Assembly: GCA_964633435.1 (NCBI GenBank)
Contig: CAZWHA010000004.1
Coordinates: 1 to 64,000, forward strand
Length of the DNA stretch: 64,000 bases
Source of the DNA: GCA-016699895 sp964633435
GTDB taxonomy: Bacteria; Patescibacteriota; Saccharimonadia; Saccharimonadales; Saccharimonadaceae
Reading direction: 5' to 3'
Each line of letters opens with the position of its first letter. Position 1 is the first letter of the stretch. Positions 25,042 through 33,908 of this stretch are shown piece after piece. Both the position numbers and the translations under genes were made by a program. The notes below the pieces were generated by a model, which saw nothing but the letters and a program-made list of their open reading frames with translations, did no database searches and was not told the origin of the DNA.

Positions 25042-27363
25042 TTAGCCTCGGCGCATTCGGACCAGCCAAACCAGTGCTGCACCAATACCGCCGATCAGTA
25101 TGGTGACTGGCAATGTCGCGAGATCAAGGTCGTACTGGAAGCGATGAGCGATAGCCGGTATAGTGATAACTGCGATAAAGCTGGCGGCACAAGCAGCGAT
25201 CAGACCAAGCTTCCAGCCCTTTAGCGGTCGAGCGAGCAACACCAATACCGACATACCGATAATCATCATCGTAATCGATACCGACGTGCCAATCACCGCC
25301 ATCGAGGCGCCGCGATGATCGAGCAATGTATAGTTGACCATCATAGCCGCAGCTGCGATAAAGCCAACCGGGATTGCGAATTTTAGAACTCGGGTCAAAA
25401 AACCAGGCCGATACAACTGTTGATTTGGGGCCAAGGCCAAAAAGAAGGCCGGCACGCCAATTGACAAGACACTAATAACCGTCATCTGCGACGGCAAGTA
25501 GGGGTAAGCTTGCCCGGCGACCGTCACCGACAGCGCGAGTAGCAGCGAGTAGACGTTTTTAATGACAAAGAGGTTGGCAACGCGTTCGATATTGGCAATG
25601 ACGCGGCGGCCTTCGGCCAAGACGCTGGGTAGACTAGAGAATTTGTTGTCGAGCAAGACAATTTCTGCAACCGCTTTGGTAGCAGCAGCGCCAGAATTCA
25701 TCGCGATACCAAGGTCGGACTTTTTCAGTGCCAAGGCATCGTTGACACCATCGCCAGTCATGGCCACCACGCAACCCGCCTCCTGTAGGGCGGCGCAGAT
25801 CAAGCGCTTTTGCTCTGGCTGAACTCGACCGAAAACATTGTGGTTTCGGACAATGCGATTAAATTTAGCCTTGGCGGTAGCAGACCTTTTCGGATCAGGC
25901 AGATCGCGAGCATCAAACACTGCCACCTCACCCAGATTGACGCGCCGTGCCACTGCGGCAACCGTTAGCGGCGAATCACCAGAGATGACCTTTATATCCA
26001 CCTGTTGTTCGCGGAAAAATTGCAAGATCTGGGCAGCATCATCCCGGATATTTTCCGACAAGACAACCAAGGCCGCGGGCTGGAATGATGGTATCATATA
26101 CGATTCATCAGGCCAGCTGTCGATCCGCACTAGCGCCAGTACACGTTTGCCTTCGCTGGCGATTGTTTGGGCCTTTTTGAACAGGCTCGCCCGTTTTGAC
26201 TTTGCAAAGACGACTTCTGGAGCACCAAACAGCCATTTTTCGCCCGCGATTTCAATAGCGCTCCATTTTCGCCCACTATTAAAAGCGATTTCGCGGTCAA
26301 AGGCTGATGGTTTCGTTTTGTCCAGGGCTTTAGCAATCGCAGTGTTAGTCGGCGAATCAGCCCGACTAGCGATGGTCGCCAACACCGAATCGACCGACTG
26401 ACTAGAATCTGGTTGGGCCAGAACGACGGCTTCGAACTTGATATCGCCCTCGGTCAGTGTGCCAGTTTTGTCGAGCAGTAGTGTGTCGACACGCGCCAAA
26501 GTCTCGACTGCTGGCATCTGCTGAACGAGTACCTTACGACGAGCTAGTTGAATTACCGCCAACATAAAGGCTGTCGAGGTTAACAGCACTAACCCCTCAG
26601 GAATCATACCGACAATTGCTGCCGTCGAATGAACGACTGCCTGTTGCCAATCGCCATAATCCAGCCGCAGCTGGCCAAAAAGTAATAGTGGCACGACTGG
26701 CACCAACAGCCAAGAGATCCAACGTAGTAATTTGTTGGTCCCGGCAACCAGCTCGCTACTAGCACGCTTGAACCGTTTGGCTTTGGCAGTCAGTTCGGCC
26801 GAATACGACTCGGCACCAACTTTGTCGGCACGCATAATGCCTTTGCCGGCCACCACGATAGAGCCCGACAACACCGTGTCGCCAGCCTTTTTAAAAATTG
26901 GATCGGACTCACCCGTCAATAAACTCTCGTCAATTTCGAGTCCCTCGGCATCTAAAATCTCGCCATCCGCCACCACCTGATCACCCAGTTTAATACGTAG
27001 GTAATCGTCCTTTACCACCGCCTCGACAGTGATTTCGACGGTTTTACCATCTCGAATCGCACGTACGGTTGGCGCATTCAAAATTGATAGCTTGTCTAGA
27101 GTTATCTTGGCCCGCAACTCCTGAAAAATGCCAATAGCACTGTTGATAATCAGGGCCAGTCCGAACAGCGCATTGAACGGCGAGCCGTCAATAATGATAA
27201 CGACTACGGCCAATGTCGCCAGAATACCGTTAAAGCGAGTAAAGATGTTCGCCCGCAAAATGTCAACGAGCGAGCGACTAGATTTGTCGGTCGATGTGTT
27301 AACTAATCCATTGCGCACGCGGCGCTGAACTTCTACTTCTGATAAGCCACTGAATCGTTTCAT
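25042..27363 (-). CDS. P-type cation ATPase (CtpE-like)
   Basis: A 773-residue P-type ATPase with eight to ten membrane helices. It has the actuator motif LLTGES (148-153), a membrane metal site region GMIPEGLVLLTS (252-263), the phosphorylation site DKTGTLT (Asp 298) and the hinge TGDGVNDALALKKSD. No N-terminal heavy-metal domain. MIPEGLVLL is characteristic, as I recall, of CtpE-like pumps reported for calcium uptake in mycobacteria, so Ca2+ is the best guess; Mg2+ or K+ cannot be excluded. The ATG lies six bases after TATAAT (leaderless). Confidence 0.9.
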   Translation of the reverse strand: MKRFSGLSEVEVQRRVRNGLVNTSTDKSSRSLVDILRANIFTRFNGILATLAVVVIIIDGSPFNALFGLALIINSAIGIFQELRAKITLDKLSILNAPTVRAIRDGKTVEITVEAVVKDDYLRIKLGDQVVADGEILDAEGLEIDESLLTGESDPIFKKAGDTVLSGSIVVAGKGIMRADKVGAESYSAELTAKAKRFKRASSELVAGTNKLLRWISWLLVPVVPLLLFGQLRLDYGDWQQAVVHSTAAIVGMIPEGLVLLTSTAFMLAVIQLARRKVLVQQMPAVETLARVDTLLLDKTGTLTEGDIKFEAVVLAQPDSSQSVDSVLATIASRADSPTNTAIAKALDKTKPSAFDREIAFNSGRKWSAIEIAGEKWLFGAPEVVFAKSKRASLFKKAQTIASEGKRVLALVRIDSWPDESYMIPSFQPAALVVLSENIRDDAAQILQFFREQQVDIKVISGDSPLTVAAVARRVNLGEVAVFDARDLPDPKRSATAKAKFNRIVRNHNVFGRVQPEQKRLICAALQEAGCVVAMTGDGVNDALALKKSDLGIAMNSGAAATKAVAEIVLLDNKFSSLPSVLAEGRRVIANIERVANLFVIKNVYSLLLALSVTVAGQAYPYLPSQMTVISVLSIGVPAFFLALAPNQQLYRPGFLTRVLKFAIPVGFIAAAAMMVNYTLLDHRGASMAVIGTSVSITMMIIGMSVLVLLARPLKGWKLGLIAACAASFIAVITIPAIAHRFQYDLDLATLPVTILIGGIGAALVWLVRMRRG

Positions 27364-27385
27364 CCGTCAATTATACTATAACTAT

Positions 27386-28315
27386 CTACAGTAGGCTCGC
27401 AATGGCCCACATTACCAGCGGCAAGGTCAGCGCTGACAATACTGTACTGATGGCCACCAGTTCTGAGGCATTTCCGGTATCATCGCGATATTTTTCGGCA
27501 AACAGGCCGAGGCTAGTCGCTGTCGGCAACGCCTGGATTAGCACCAGGATATGAATCACATCGCTCGGTGCACCGATCAATTTCAGGACGACAAAGGTAA
27601 TGAGCGGGCCTAGAATGAGCTGTGCCAGACAGGTCAACACCAATATTCTACGACGTAAAACTTGCCGCAAATTCGCCCGACTGAGCATGTAGCCAATCGC
27701 AATCAGCGACAACGGCGTCATCATCGAACCGGTGTAGCCGATCGAATCATCGATAAAGCCCGGCAGTTGCAGACTATAGAGGAACAGCAAAAAGCCCACC
27801 ACGACCGCGATAACGTTTGGATTAATTAACGTCCGGCCGAGATCCCGCCAATGGAATTCTTGACGAAATAACGATACACCGTATCCAAACAGAGCCAGAT
27901 TAAATACCACGATAAATCCAGCATAAGGGATCAGACCGGCTTGGCCGTAAATTGCATTGACCAGCGGAAAGCCGAGAAAGCTAGCATTATTAAAAATAAA
28001 AGCGAACTGATATTCAAAATAATTTTTCGGATTCAGCCGACGCGGAAATAGTAGTCTGGAGACTGTAATCGCCGTCAAGAGTACTACCACGCCGCCGCCC
28101 AGACCATAGAGGAATGAATTCAGATATTCGGGCTTGAATTCACCTGGAAAAGCCCCGATCAGAGCACACGGCCAGGCGACGTTAATTAGCAGATTAACGA
28201 GCGTTTTGTTGGTATGTTCGTCAATCCAGCCACGCTTGCCAGCTACCCAACCAAGACCAATAATGAGGGCAACAGAGGCCAGACTCGAATAAAAGATGCC
28301 GAGGTCAACTTGCAT
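27386..28315 (-). CDS. AEC family transporter (auxin efflux carrier type)
   Basis: A 309-residue permease with about ten membrane helices in two inverted sets of five. Typical features are the N-terminal GLGWVAGKRGWID, the FIFNNASFLGFPLVNAIYG segment (about 106-124) with the helix-breaking Asn/Gly/Pro, and ATSLGLFAEKY near the end. Bacterial members carry malate, malonate and other carboxylates, so organic-acid (e.g. lactate or malate) movement is plausible here. ATG lies six bases after TAAAAT (leaderless). Confidence 0.88.
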   Translation of the reverse strand: MQVDLGIFYSSLASVALIIGLGWVAGKRGWIDEHTNKTLVNLLINVAWPCALIGAFPGEFKPEYLNSFLYGLGGGVVVLLTAITVSRLLFPRRLNPKNYFEYQFAFIFNNASFLGFPLVNAIYGQAGLIPYAGFIVVFNLALFGYGVSLFRQEFHWRDLGRTLINPNVIAVVVGFLLFLYSLQLPGFIDDSIGYTGSMMTPLSLIAIGYMLSRANLRQVLRRRILVLTCLAQLILGPLITFVVLKLIGAPSDVIHILVLIQALPTATSLGLFAEKYRDDTGNASELVAISTVLSALTLPLVMWAIASLL

Positions 28316-28384
28316 GCTCCCATTTTAGCATAAGCGTTCGTTGCTTGCGAAACGACTTGGCCTCTGGTAAAATTGAGCTTGTTC

Positions 28385-28460
28385 GGGGTGCTAGCTCATC
28401 TGGTAGAGCGCGACATTCGCATTGTCGAGGCGAGCGGTTCAAGTCCGCTGCACTCCACCA
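28385..28460 (+). tRNA. tRNA-Ala (CGC)
   Basis: Complete cloverleaf: acceptor GGGGTGC/GCACTCC, anticodon stem CGACA/TGTCG with loop TTCGCAT (anticodon CGC), T loop TTCAAGT, CCA encoded. Followed 23 bases later by a terminator. Confidence 0.95.
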
Positions 28461-28483
28461 AAACAGCAGAACTACGGAAATTG

Positions 28484-28505
28484 CCGCCCATTCGGGCGGT
28501 TTTTC
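28484..28505 (+). terminator. Terminator after tRNA-Ala
   Basis: Stem CCGCCC (28484-28489) with GGGCGG (28494-28499), then TTTTT. Confidence 0.85.
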
Positions 28506-28532
28506 TTTGCCCGGGCAAGAGTAGCAAGTTAA

Positions 28533-29318
28533 TTATTTTCGGGGCGAACGATTACGAATGAGCCCGAACCCCCCCATGAGGCCACTGTCGCCGCCAAATT
28601 TCGTCACGTTTATTTGTGTCCCGAAATCACGACTTAGATTCTCAATCATTACCGTATGTCTGACGGCAAGTCCACCGCCAAAAACGATGGCTCTCGGTCG
28701 ATGCGTCTCGATATAATCACCCAAATGACGCTCGAAGCTTTTTGCCACAACTGACCAATCTGCATCGGTGAAATCCTCGGGAGCTTTGCGAAATTTCTCT
28801 GTCAGTTTAGCGCCACCATTATCATTTTCCCAATCCACAAAATACGTTTGCCAGTCCAGCTGGGTTGCACGGGGTGGATCGCCCTGCTTTACCCGGGCAC
28901 CACCAATGCCAGTTCCCCAGATCAGATAGTCAAAACCTCCAGGCTTAGACCTAGTAGACCCATAATACGCCTCGCCGAGCGCAGCGACAGGCTCATCACT
29001 ATCGTAAAACACAGGAGCATTGAGGCCCTCTTGTAGCGAAGCGACTAATGGCCTGTCATTCCAGCTCGCTAAATTTTGGGCTGATTTAATGGCTGTCTTG
29101 TCTGCGTTGGGCAAACCAGGAGCGCCAATACCCACGGCTTCGATCTTCTCGCCATTCGCAATCGCGAGCGCAGCTCCCACCATAAACGCCATGTCTTTTT
29201 CAAAATCATGGACATTTCGTCGACGCAAAACCTCCTCGCTATTAAAAACAGGGTTGGCTAGATCCGTCGCGCCAGCTACTCGAGTATTGGTGCCACCAAC
29301 ATCTATAGAGATAAACAT
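28533..29318 (-). CDS. ROK-family sugar kinase-like protein
   Basis: A 261-residue actin-fold sugar kinase/regulator. The phosphate-1 motif IDVGGTNTRVAG is at residues 5-16, GIGAPGLPN and the WGTGIGGARV phosphate-2 motif (about 133-142) follow. The ROK CxCGxxGC zinc motif is absent, as in some glucokinases. The catalytic region reads YDSDEPVAALGEA, with an Asp in place. It has no DNA-binding domain, so it is a kinase rather than a repressor; glucose or N-acetylhexosamine are candidates. A C7 tract lies in the last codons. ATG lies six bases after TATAAT (leaderless). Confidence 0.85.
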   Translation of the reverse strand: MFISIDVGGTNTRVAGATDLANPVFNSEEVLRRRNVHDFEKDMAFMVGAALAIANGEKIEAVGIGAPGLPNADKTAIKSAQNLASWNDRPLVASLQEGLNAPVFYDSDEPVAALGEAYYGSTRSKPGGFDYLIWGTGIGGARVKQGDPPRATQLDWQTYFVDWENDNGGAKLTEKFRKAPEDFTDADWSVVAKSFERHLGDYIETHRPRAIVFGGGLAVRHTVMIENLSRDFGTQINVTKFGGDSGLMGGFGLIRNRSPRK

Positions 29319-29393
29319 GGATTTATTATATCACTTTTTACACTTTTTTGGAATAGCTTTCAGATCGCGCGGCGCCTGTTTGGTATGGCGAAT

Positions 29394-29618
29394 TTACTGA
29401 CTAGCGTCGCTATCGTCATCAGTACTACTAGCTGATGCTGCAGAGCTAGGTCCCAGCTTTTTCTCTACTACATCAGCGGTATTTTCGATCTTTTCCGCAG
29501 CAGAGTCAACTTTGTTGATAGTATTATCGAGGACTTGATCTAAATTCTGCTCAAATTCGTCGAATTTTTTCACGAGCTCGTCCGGATCGAAATTGGCCAG
29601 CATGCTAAATAATCCCAT
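29394..29618 (-). CDS. Small acidic coiled-coil protein, unknown
   Basis: A 74-residue acidic protein with heptad-like spacing over residues 10-53 and a Ser/Asp-rich C-terminus. It is supported as a real gene by TATAAT placed six bases before the ATG, the same leaderless layout as its neighbours. No membrane segment. It could be a small adaptor or scaffold; nothing more can be said. Confidence 0.55.
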   Translation of the reverse strand: MGLFSMLANFDPDELVKKFDEFEQNLDQVLDNTINKVDSAAEKIENTADVVEKKLGPSSAASASSTDDDSDASQ

Positions 29619-29642
29619 AGTTCTATTATAACACGAGAGAGG

Positions 29643-30716
29643 TTAATTGGCGTACCAGCCGTCACCCCACAGGTCGTAGAGGCGCTCGAAATAGGCCTGA
29701 TAGACGTTACGCACATGATCTGTGCTAAAACGCTTTTGGGCCGCGGTACGAATCTTTTTCCGTTTGGCGGTCGAGAATTTTTCAGTCGCTTTGGTAGCAG
29801 CCACGAAATCGCGAAATACATCACAGCGATAGCCATTTTCACCATTGACCACTGTTTCGGTAAATACGCCAAAATTCGTCGTAATAACTGGAGTGCCACA
29901 TAACAGTGCCTCGGCATGGACGCCGCCGAACGGTTCGACATAGGTCGTCGGCACGAAAACTGCTTTGGCGCGACTCATCAGCTCGCCGCGCTTTTCGACA
30001 CCGACCACGCCGATGTGCTCGCCGTAGCCCGAAAATTCACCCTGGCCCGCCAAAATGAGACGCTTGCCGAGCTTTTCGCAGACCTCCTGAGCAATACGCC
30101 AACCCTTGCGATCAATCAAACGACCGACAAACAGGTAGTAGTCATCTGTCTTTTCCGCAAACGGAAATTCCTCGGCATCGTAATAATTAGGCACAACTGT
30201 ATCATAAAAGTTACCATTGTCGTCATTTTGTAGACCGTGCACGTAATGCATATGAGCATACGATTCAAAAACGCGATATTTCGAAAACGTCCCAGTGTAA
30301 CCAATACCGTATTCAACCGCAAAGTTATTGGGGAAAGCATCAGCAATGACTTTTTGACACCACCCGCCGATAATGCAAATAAAATCCCTAGGCCCAATAC
30401 GAGTAGCAATCTCTCTGATGGCATTAGTGTTCATATGCACCCAGGCTGGATCATACATGTCCCAGGTGATATTGAAAAAGTTTTTCGTGTGATCGTTGTT
30501 GCCGAATAGCTCCTGTTGTTTTTCCTTGGTGACGACAGTAACGAGTTCCTTGACCCGGGCTTCGTTATCTTCGCTAGCATACAGATACACATCATGGCCG
30601 AGATCGGTCATCATGTTACAGAATTTGCGGACTTTTTGGGTGTAGGCGCAGTGAGTAAACTCAGCTGTCGTCTGCGTGTGCGGTAAATTAACGACATGAA
30701 AAGTAAATTTTTGCAT
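29643..30716 (-). CDS. GT4-type glycosyltransferase
   Basis: A 357-residue GT-B fold glycosyltransferase family 1/4 protein. The C-terminal half carries FVGRLIDRKGW (about 193-203), AGQGEFSGYG, the EPFGGVHAEALLCGTPVI donor-binding stretch with the EX7E pair (about 260-277), and ENGYRC. The N-terminal half is unusual, with many His/Tyr/Asn residues and no obvious acceptor family. It probably adds a sugar to an envelope glycan or lipid. ATG lies nine bases after TATAAT; the terminator of the neighbouring candidate RNA abuts this promoter. Confidence 0.87.
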   Translation of the reverse strand: MQKFTFHVVNLPHTQTTAEFTHCAYTQKVRKFCNMMTDLGHDVYLYASEDNEARVKELVTVVTKEKQQELFGNNDHTKNFFNITWDMYDPAWVHMNTNAIREIATRIGPRDFICIIGGWCQKVIADAFPNNFAVEYGIGYTGTFSKYRVFESYAHMHYVHGLQNDDNGNFYDTVVPNYYDAEEFPFAEKTDDYYLFVGRLIDRKGWRIAQEVCEKLGKRLILAGQGEFSGYGEHIGVVGVEKRGELMSRAKAVFVPTTYVEPFGGVHAEALLCGTPVITTNFGVFTETVVNGENGYRCDVFRDFVAATKATEKFSTAKRKKIRTAAQKRFSTDHVRNVYQAYFERLYDLWGDGWYAN

Positions 30717-30735
30717 AATGATTCAATTATACATC

Positions 30736-30869
30736 AAAAAAACCCGCCGGAGAAGCGTGACGGGATTTTTGTTTTTGCTGTTGCGCGCCCACCCTGGGGC
30801 TCTGTGTTTGTTTTGTTGCAGCGACGGGTCACAGTGTCCTAGTCACAGTGCCCCGTGCGCACCAGCTAT
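30736..30869 (-). ncRNA. Candidate structured non-coding RNA of about 134 nt
   Basis: The 343-base gap between the glycosyltransferase and RRM genes holds a complete minus-strand unit: a strong promoter (30876-30905), a G+C-rich structured core and a terminator (CCCGTC/GGCGGG at 30743-30764 followed by seven T). The core folds by long-range pairing GGGGCaCTGTG (30844-30854) with CACAGaGCCCC (30796-30806), and outer TGCGC/GCGCG. Inside is a repeated CACTGTGAC. No open reading frame of note. It does not carry the SRP, tmRNA, RNase P or 6S signatures that I know. Confidence 0.6.
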
Positions 30870-30875
30870 GGATAG

Positions 30876-30905
30876 ATTCTAGCACAAGCTTTTTTAGATT
30901 GTCAA
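30876..30905 (-). promoter_or_regulatory. Promoter of the candidate non-coding RNA
   Basis: Minus strand TTGACA (30900-30905, perfect -35), 18-base spacer, TAGAAT (30876-30881). Confidence 0.75.
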
Positions 30906-30949
30906 CAAAAAACTGTTGTAATTTTAGCATAAGCATAATAATTTGGCAC

Positions 30950-30978
30950 TTGCGCTTTGCGGATTAATCTGATACACT
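30950..30978 (+). promoter_or_regulatory. Probable promoter of the RRM gene
   Basis: TTGCGC (30950-30955), 17-base spacer, TACACT (30973-30978). It implies a leader of about 75 bases that contains a repeated CAGAGATG. Confidence 0.55.
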
Positions 30979-31059
30979 GTTGCCTAACAGAGATGATTTC
31001 GCGATTGGTTTTCCCTATCAGAGATGGTCGACTCTCTGGTAACGAAGGAAACGTATTGA

Positions 31060-31377
31060 ATGAAAAAACTATTTGTAGGTAGCCTAGCTTGGGCCACAAC
31101 TGACGAGAGCTTACGTGAGTTCTTTAGCCAGTTTGGTGAAGTTAGCAAAGCCGAAGTTGTCAAAGAGCGCGACAATCCTAGCCGTTCACGCGGTTTTGCA
31201 TTCGTCGAGTTCGAAGACGACGCTGCAGCCGATGAGGCAATCGCCAAAGGCAACGAAGCCGAGCTTGATGGTCGCAAGATCACCGTTAGCGAAGCCCAGA
31301 GCAAGCCTCGCGACGATCGCGGCCCACGCCGTGACAACAATCGTGGCGGCGGTTCGTTCCGTCAGCGCAGCTGGTAG
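31060..31377 (+). CDS. RRM-domain RNA-binding protein
   Basis: A 105-residue protein: one RNA-recognition motif (residues 1-80) with RNP2 LFVGSL (4-9) and RNP1 RGFAFVEF (46-53), then a basic Arg/Gly/Asp-rich tail ending RQRSW. It resembles the cyanobacterial Rbp/cold-responsive type. Likely roles are RNA chaperoning or mRNA stability. ATG 31060 has a weak AAGGA about ten bases upstream. The long leader with an inverted repeat right before the ribosome site (CAGAG/CTCTG, 31019-31038) may allow self-regulation. A terminator follows. Confidence 0.93.
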   Translation: MKKLFVGSLAWATTDESLREFFSQFGEVSKAEVVKERDNPSRSRGFAFVEFEDDAAADEAIAKGNEAELDGRKITVSEAQSKPRDDRGPRRDNNRGGGSFRQRSW

Positions 31378-31400
31378 TAATTAACTAGATTACCAGACTA

Positions 31401-31428
31401 AATAACCCCGCTAAAGCGGGGTTATTTT
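31401..31428. terminator. Bidirectional terminator after the RRM gene
   Basis: Perfect stem AATAACCCCGC / GCGGGGTTATT with loop TAAA, followed by T residues on the plus strand; it can also serve the minus-strand gene at 31455-31850. Confidence 0.85.
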
Positions 31429-31454
31429 AGGTTTTGTCGTCCATCCACTAGATT

Positions 31455-31850
31455 CTACTCTATTTCCGGATATTTATCTGGCTCGGCCCGATAATAGTCA
31501 ATCCATTTATCGCCATCTTGCAGAGTAATAGTTTCAACAAAGAGGCCGTTTTCAAAACCGCCTTTTTCAGTAAACTTTTCGGCTTGACGTGCAGTGACTT
31601 GTTCTGCAGACACTTTATATGCTTTACACAAATCATCGAGAGTTTGCCGTAAATCAGCTAGCTCGTCAACCGCCATTGACCCTGTAACGTCTACAATTGA
31701 TAATTCCTTGGCTTCTTCGATTATTTTGTCACGAAGCGCTTGCCGATACTCTACATCAGTTAACCGACGAGCCGTAATGGTCTGCCCTAGCGCTGCATAA
31801 ATTTCCGGAAACTTGTCACGGACCAGTTTATGAAAACGAAAGGTTGGCAT
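31455..31850 (-). CDS. MazG/HisE-like nucleotide pyrophosphohydrolase
   Basis: A 131-residue protein of the all-alpha NTP pyrophosphohydrolase superfamily. The opening FRFHKLVRDKFPEI is typical of the phosphoribosyl-ATP-pyrophosphohydrolase-like group seen in bacteria and phages. The metal site is seen as KIIEEAKEL (EExxE-like) and DELADLRQTLDDL (ExxD). No histidine biosynthesis genes are around, so house-cleaning of non-canonical NTPs is more likely than HisE function. Three bases separate it from ligA; probably cotranscribed. Confidence 0.82.
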   Translation of the reverse strand: MPTFRFHKLVRDKFPEIYAALGQTITARRLTDVEYRQALRDKIIEEAKELSIVDVTGSMAVDELADLRQTLDDLCKAYKVSAEQVTARQAEKFTEKGGFENGLFVETITLQDGDKWIDYYRAEPDKYPEIE

Positions 31851-31853
31851 GAT

Positions 31854-33875
31854 TTATAGTAACTCCAGAAATTCTGCTTCGTTAATGATTTTCACCCCAT
31901 AACTTTCGGCTTTTTTTAGTTTGCTGGCGCCGATTTTGCCACCAGTCACCAAATAGGTCGTATCCTTGGCAACGGCCGTTTGAAAAGTGCCGCCAAGGGC
32001 TCGAATCTTGTCGGCCGCTTCGTCACGGCTCATGTCATCCAGTGTTCCAGTGATAACGAAGTTCTGGCCAGCCAATTTGCCGGACTTTTTTTGATAATGC
32101 GGTTTCACGCCGAGATTCGCGAACTTGTCAATGAGCGCCAAGTTGTCCTCGTCTGCAAACCAGGCGATGATGCTCTCTGCGACAACTTTGCCGATACCAT
32201 CAACCTCTTCTAATTGCTCCATGGTAGCATGTCGAAAGGCGTCGAATGATTCAAATCGCTTGGCCAGGTCAATCGCCGTTTGGGCGCCAACATGACGAAT
32301 CCCAAGGCCGAGGATAAATTTTTCGAGCGGCGGGTTTTTCTTGGCCGCGATTGCGTTAATTAGCTTCTCGGCCGAGATTTTTCCGAATCGATCGAGGCCC
32401 ACTATTTCATCAACCGTCAAATTGTAGATGTCGGCAATGTCTTTGATCAACCCGGCATCAACCAGCGCCACGACGTTCTTTTCGCCCAGCGTATCGATAT
32501 TGAGTGCCGGCCGAGCAGCGTAATATTCGACAGCTCGTTTCAAAATCAGATCACTATTCATACCTTTTAGTCGATATACCACATCATCACCAGGTCGTTC
32601 AAATTCCAGTTCCGGATACTGCTCGGCCAGCGCTTTAACATAATCAAATGGTTCGGTGCGATCTGGCCGTAGCTCGAGCACTACCGACTGGACCTGCGGA
32701 ATAATATCGCCAGCTTTAAAAATAATCACCGTATCACCGATACGAACATCTTTACGGGCGATCTCATCTGCATTATGCAGACTGGCATGCTGGACCGTCG
32801 TACCAGCGACAATAACTGGGTCAAACACGGCTACTGGCGTAGCTGCACCAGTTCGACCGATGGAAATAACGATGTCTTTGACGATAGTCGTGGCTTCCTC
32901 GGCCGCAAATTTATAGGCAACGGCAGCACGTGGTGTTTTGCCAACGATACCAAGGCTTCGGAACTTGAACCGGTCATTCAGTTTGATCACAGCCCCGTCG
33001 GTATTAAAGCGAAAATGTGCCCGTTCCTGATCTAAATAGTCGACATAATCCATAATTTCGTCGAGTCCGTAGACAGCCCTAGTTTGGCGACTCGTCGTGA
33101 TACCTAATTCAGCTAGAGCTTTATAGCCAAAAGCAATTGTGGGCACATCATCGGGATCGTCACGCAAAATATCATAACCAACGAAATGCAGCGGGCGCTC
33201 AGATACCAACTGTGGATTGAGCTGACGAATCGTGCCAGCGGCAAGATTGCGCGGATTTTTGAATAATGGTTCGCCAGCTTTTTCACGCTCCAAATTTAGT
33301 TTAGCAAAATCATCTTTGTACATCACGATTTCGCCACGAATTTCGGTACGACCAATGGAAAATCTCGCAAATTCCTGGTTAGCACGCAATTTCAGTGGCA
33401 CATTTTCAATGGTGCGTACATTCGTAGTCACATCCTCACCCACCAGACCATCACCACGCGTTACCGCTTGAATCAAAACGCCGTTCTGATAGATCAACGA
33501 ACAGGCCAGTCCATCCATTTTAATATCGCAGAGAAATTCGTTCTGAATGTCGGGATCGACCTTTTGCATACGCTCTATCCAGGCAGCAATTTCAGCACGA
33601 TTAAAGACGTCGGTCAGGCTAATCATCCGCGTTTGGTGTGTCACCTTGACAAATTTATCGAGCGCCTGACCCGCCACACGTTGAGTCGGACTATCAGGCG
33701 TAATCAGTTCCGGATATTCCGTCTCTAGCTGAGTCAATTCGTGTTTCAGACTATCGGCTGCCGCTTCGCTCATGGTTGATTCGTCGAACACGTGATAGCG
33801 ATAGCGGTAATCATTGATCACCGTTCGTAGTTTTTCGATACGAGCCGCGGCGGCAATTTTCGTCTGAATCTTCAT
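31854..33875 (-). CDS. ligA: NAD-dependent DNA ligase without zinc finger
   Basis: A 673-residue LigA with all domains in order: Ia NMN-binding domain (YRYRYHVFDESTMS), adenylation domain with the active-site Lys in KMDG (119-122), OB domain, then helix-hairpin-helix domain and C-terminal BRCT (about 595-673). The four-Cys zinc finger expected at about 405-445 is replaced by a same-sized stretch without any cysteine (PFDYVKALAEQYPELE..., then DLILKRAVEYYAARPALNI). I choose ATG 33875 because TACAAT ends seven bases upstream; the ATG nine bases earlier overlaps this -10 box. Confidence 0.95.
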   Translation of the reverse strand: MKIQTKIAAAARIEKLRTVINDYRYRYHVFDESTMSEAAADSLKHELTQLETEYPELITPDSPTQRVAGQALDKFVKVTHQTRMISLTDVFNRAEIAAWIERMQKVDPDIQNEFLCDIKMDGLACSLIYQNGVLIQAVTRGDGLVGEDVTTNVRTIENVPLKLRANQEFARFSIGRTEIRGEIVMYKDDFAKLNLEREKAGEPLFKNPRNLAAGTIRQLNPQLVSERPLHFVGYDILRDDPDDVPTIAFGYKALAELGITTSRQTRAVYGLDEIMDYVDYLDQERAHFRFNTDGAVIKLNDRFKFRSLGIVGKTPRAAVAYKFAAEEATTIVKDIVISIGRTGAATPVAVFDPVIVAGTTVQHASLHNADEIARKDVRIGDTVIIFKAGDIIPQVQSVVLELRPDRTEPFDYVKALAEQYPELEFERPGDDVVYRLKGMNSDLILKRAVEYYAARPALNIDTLGEKNVVALVDAGLIKDIADIYNLTVDEIVGLDRFGKISAEKLINAIAAKKNPPLEKFILGLGIRHVGAQTAIDLAKRFESFDAFRHATMEQLEEVDGIGKVVAESIIAWFADEDNLALIDKFANLGVKPHYQKKSGKLAGQNFVITGTLDDMSRDEAADKIRALGGTFQTAVAKDTTYLVTGGKIGASKLKKAESYGVKIINEAEFLELL

Positions 33876-33908
33876 TCTAACCATTGTACTACAGAGCCGA
33901 TAGGTCCG

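Noticed and set aside
25838..26401. 187-codon plus-strand frame opposite the P-type ATPase gene
   Set aside because: Shadow of the conserved reading frame; Ser/Thr/Arg-rich translation, no promoter or ribosome site.
28569..28575. C7 tract near the end of the ROK kinase gene
   Set aside because: Shorter than the other tracts and within the last codons, so slippage would have little effect; not counted as a contingency site.
30736..30869. SRP (4.5S) or 6S RNA
   Set aside because: The SRP apical GGAA-type motif and a 6S-like open bubble between long helices are not visible, so only 'candidate RNA' is claimed.
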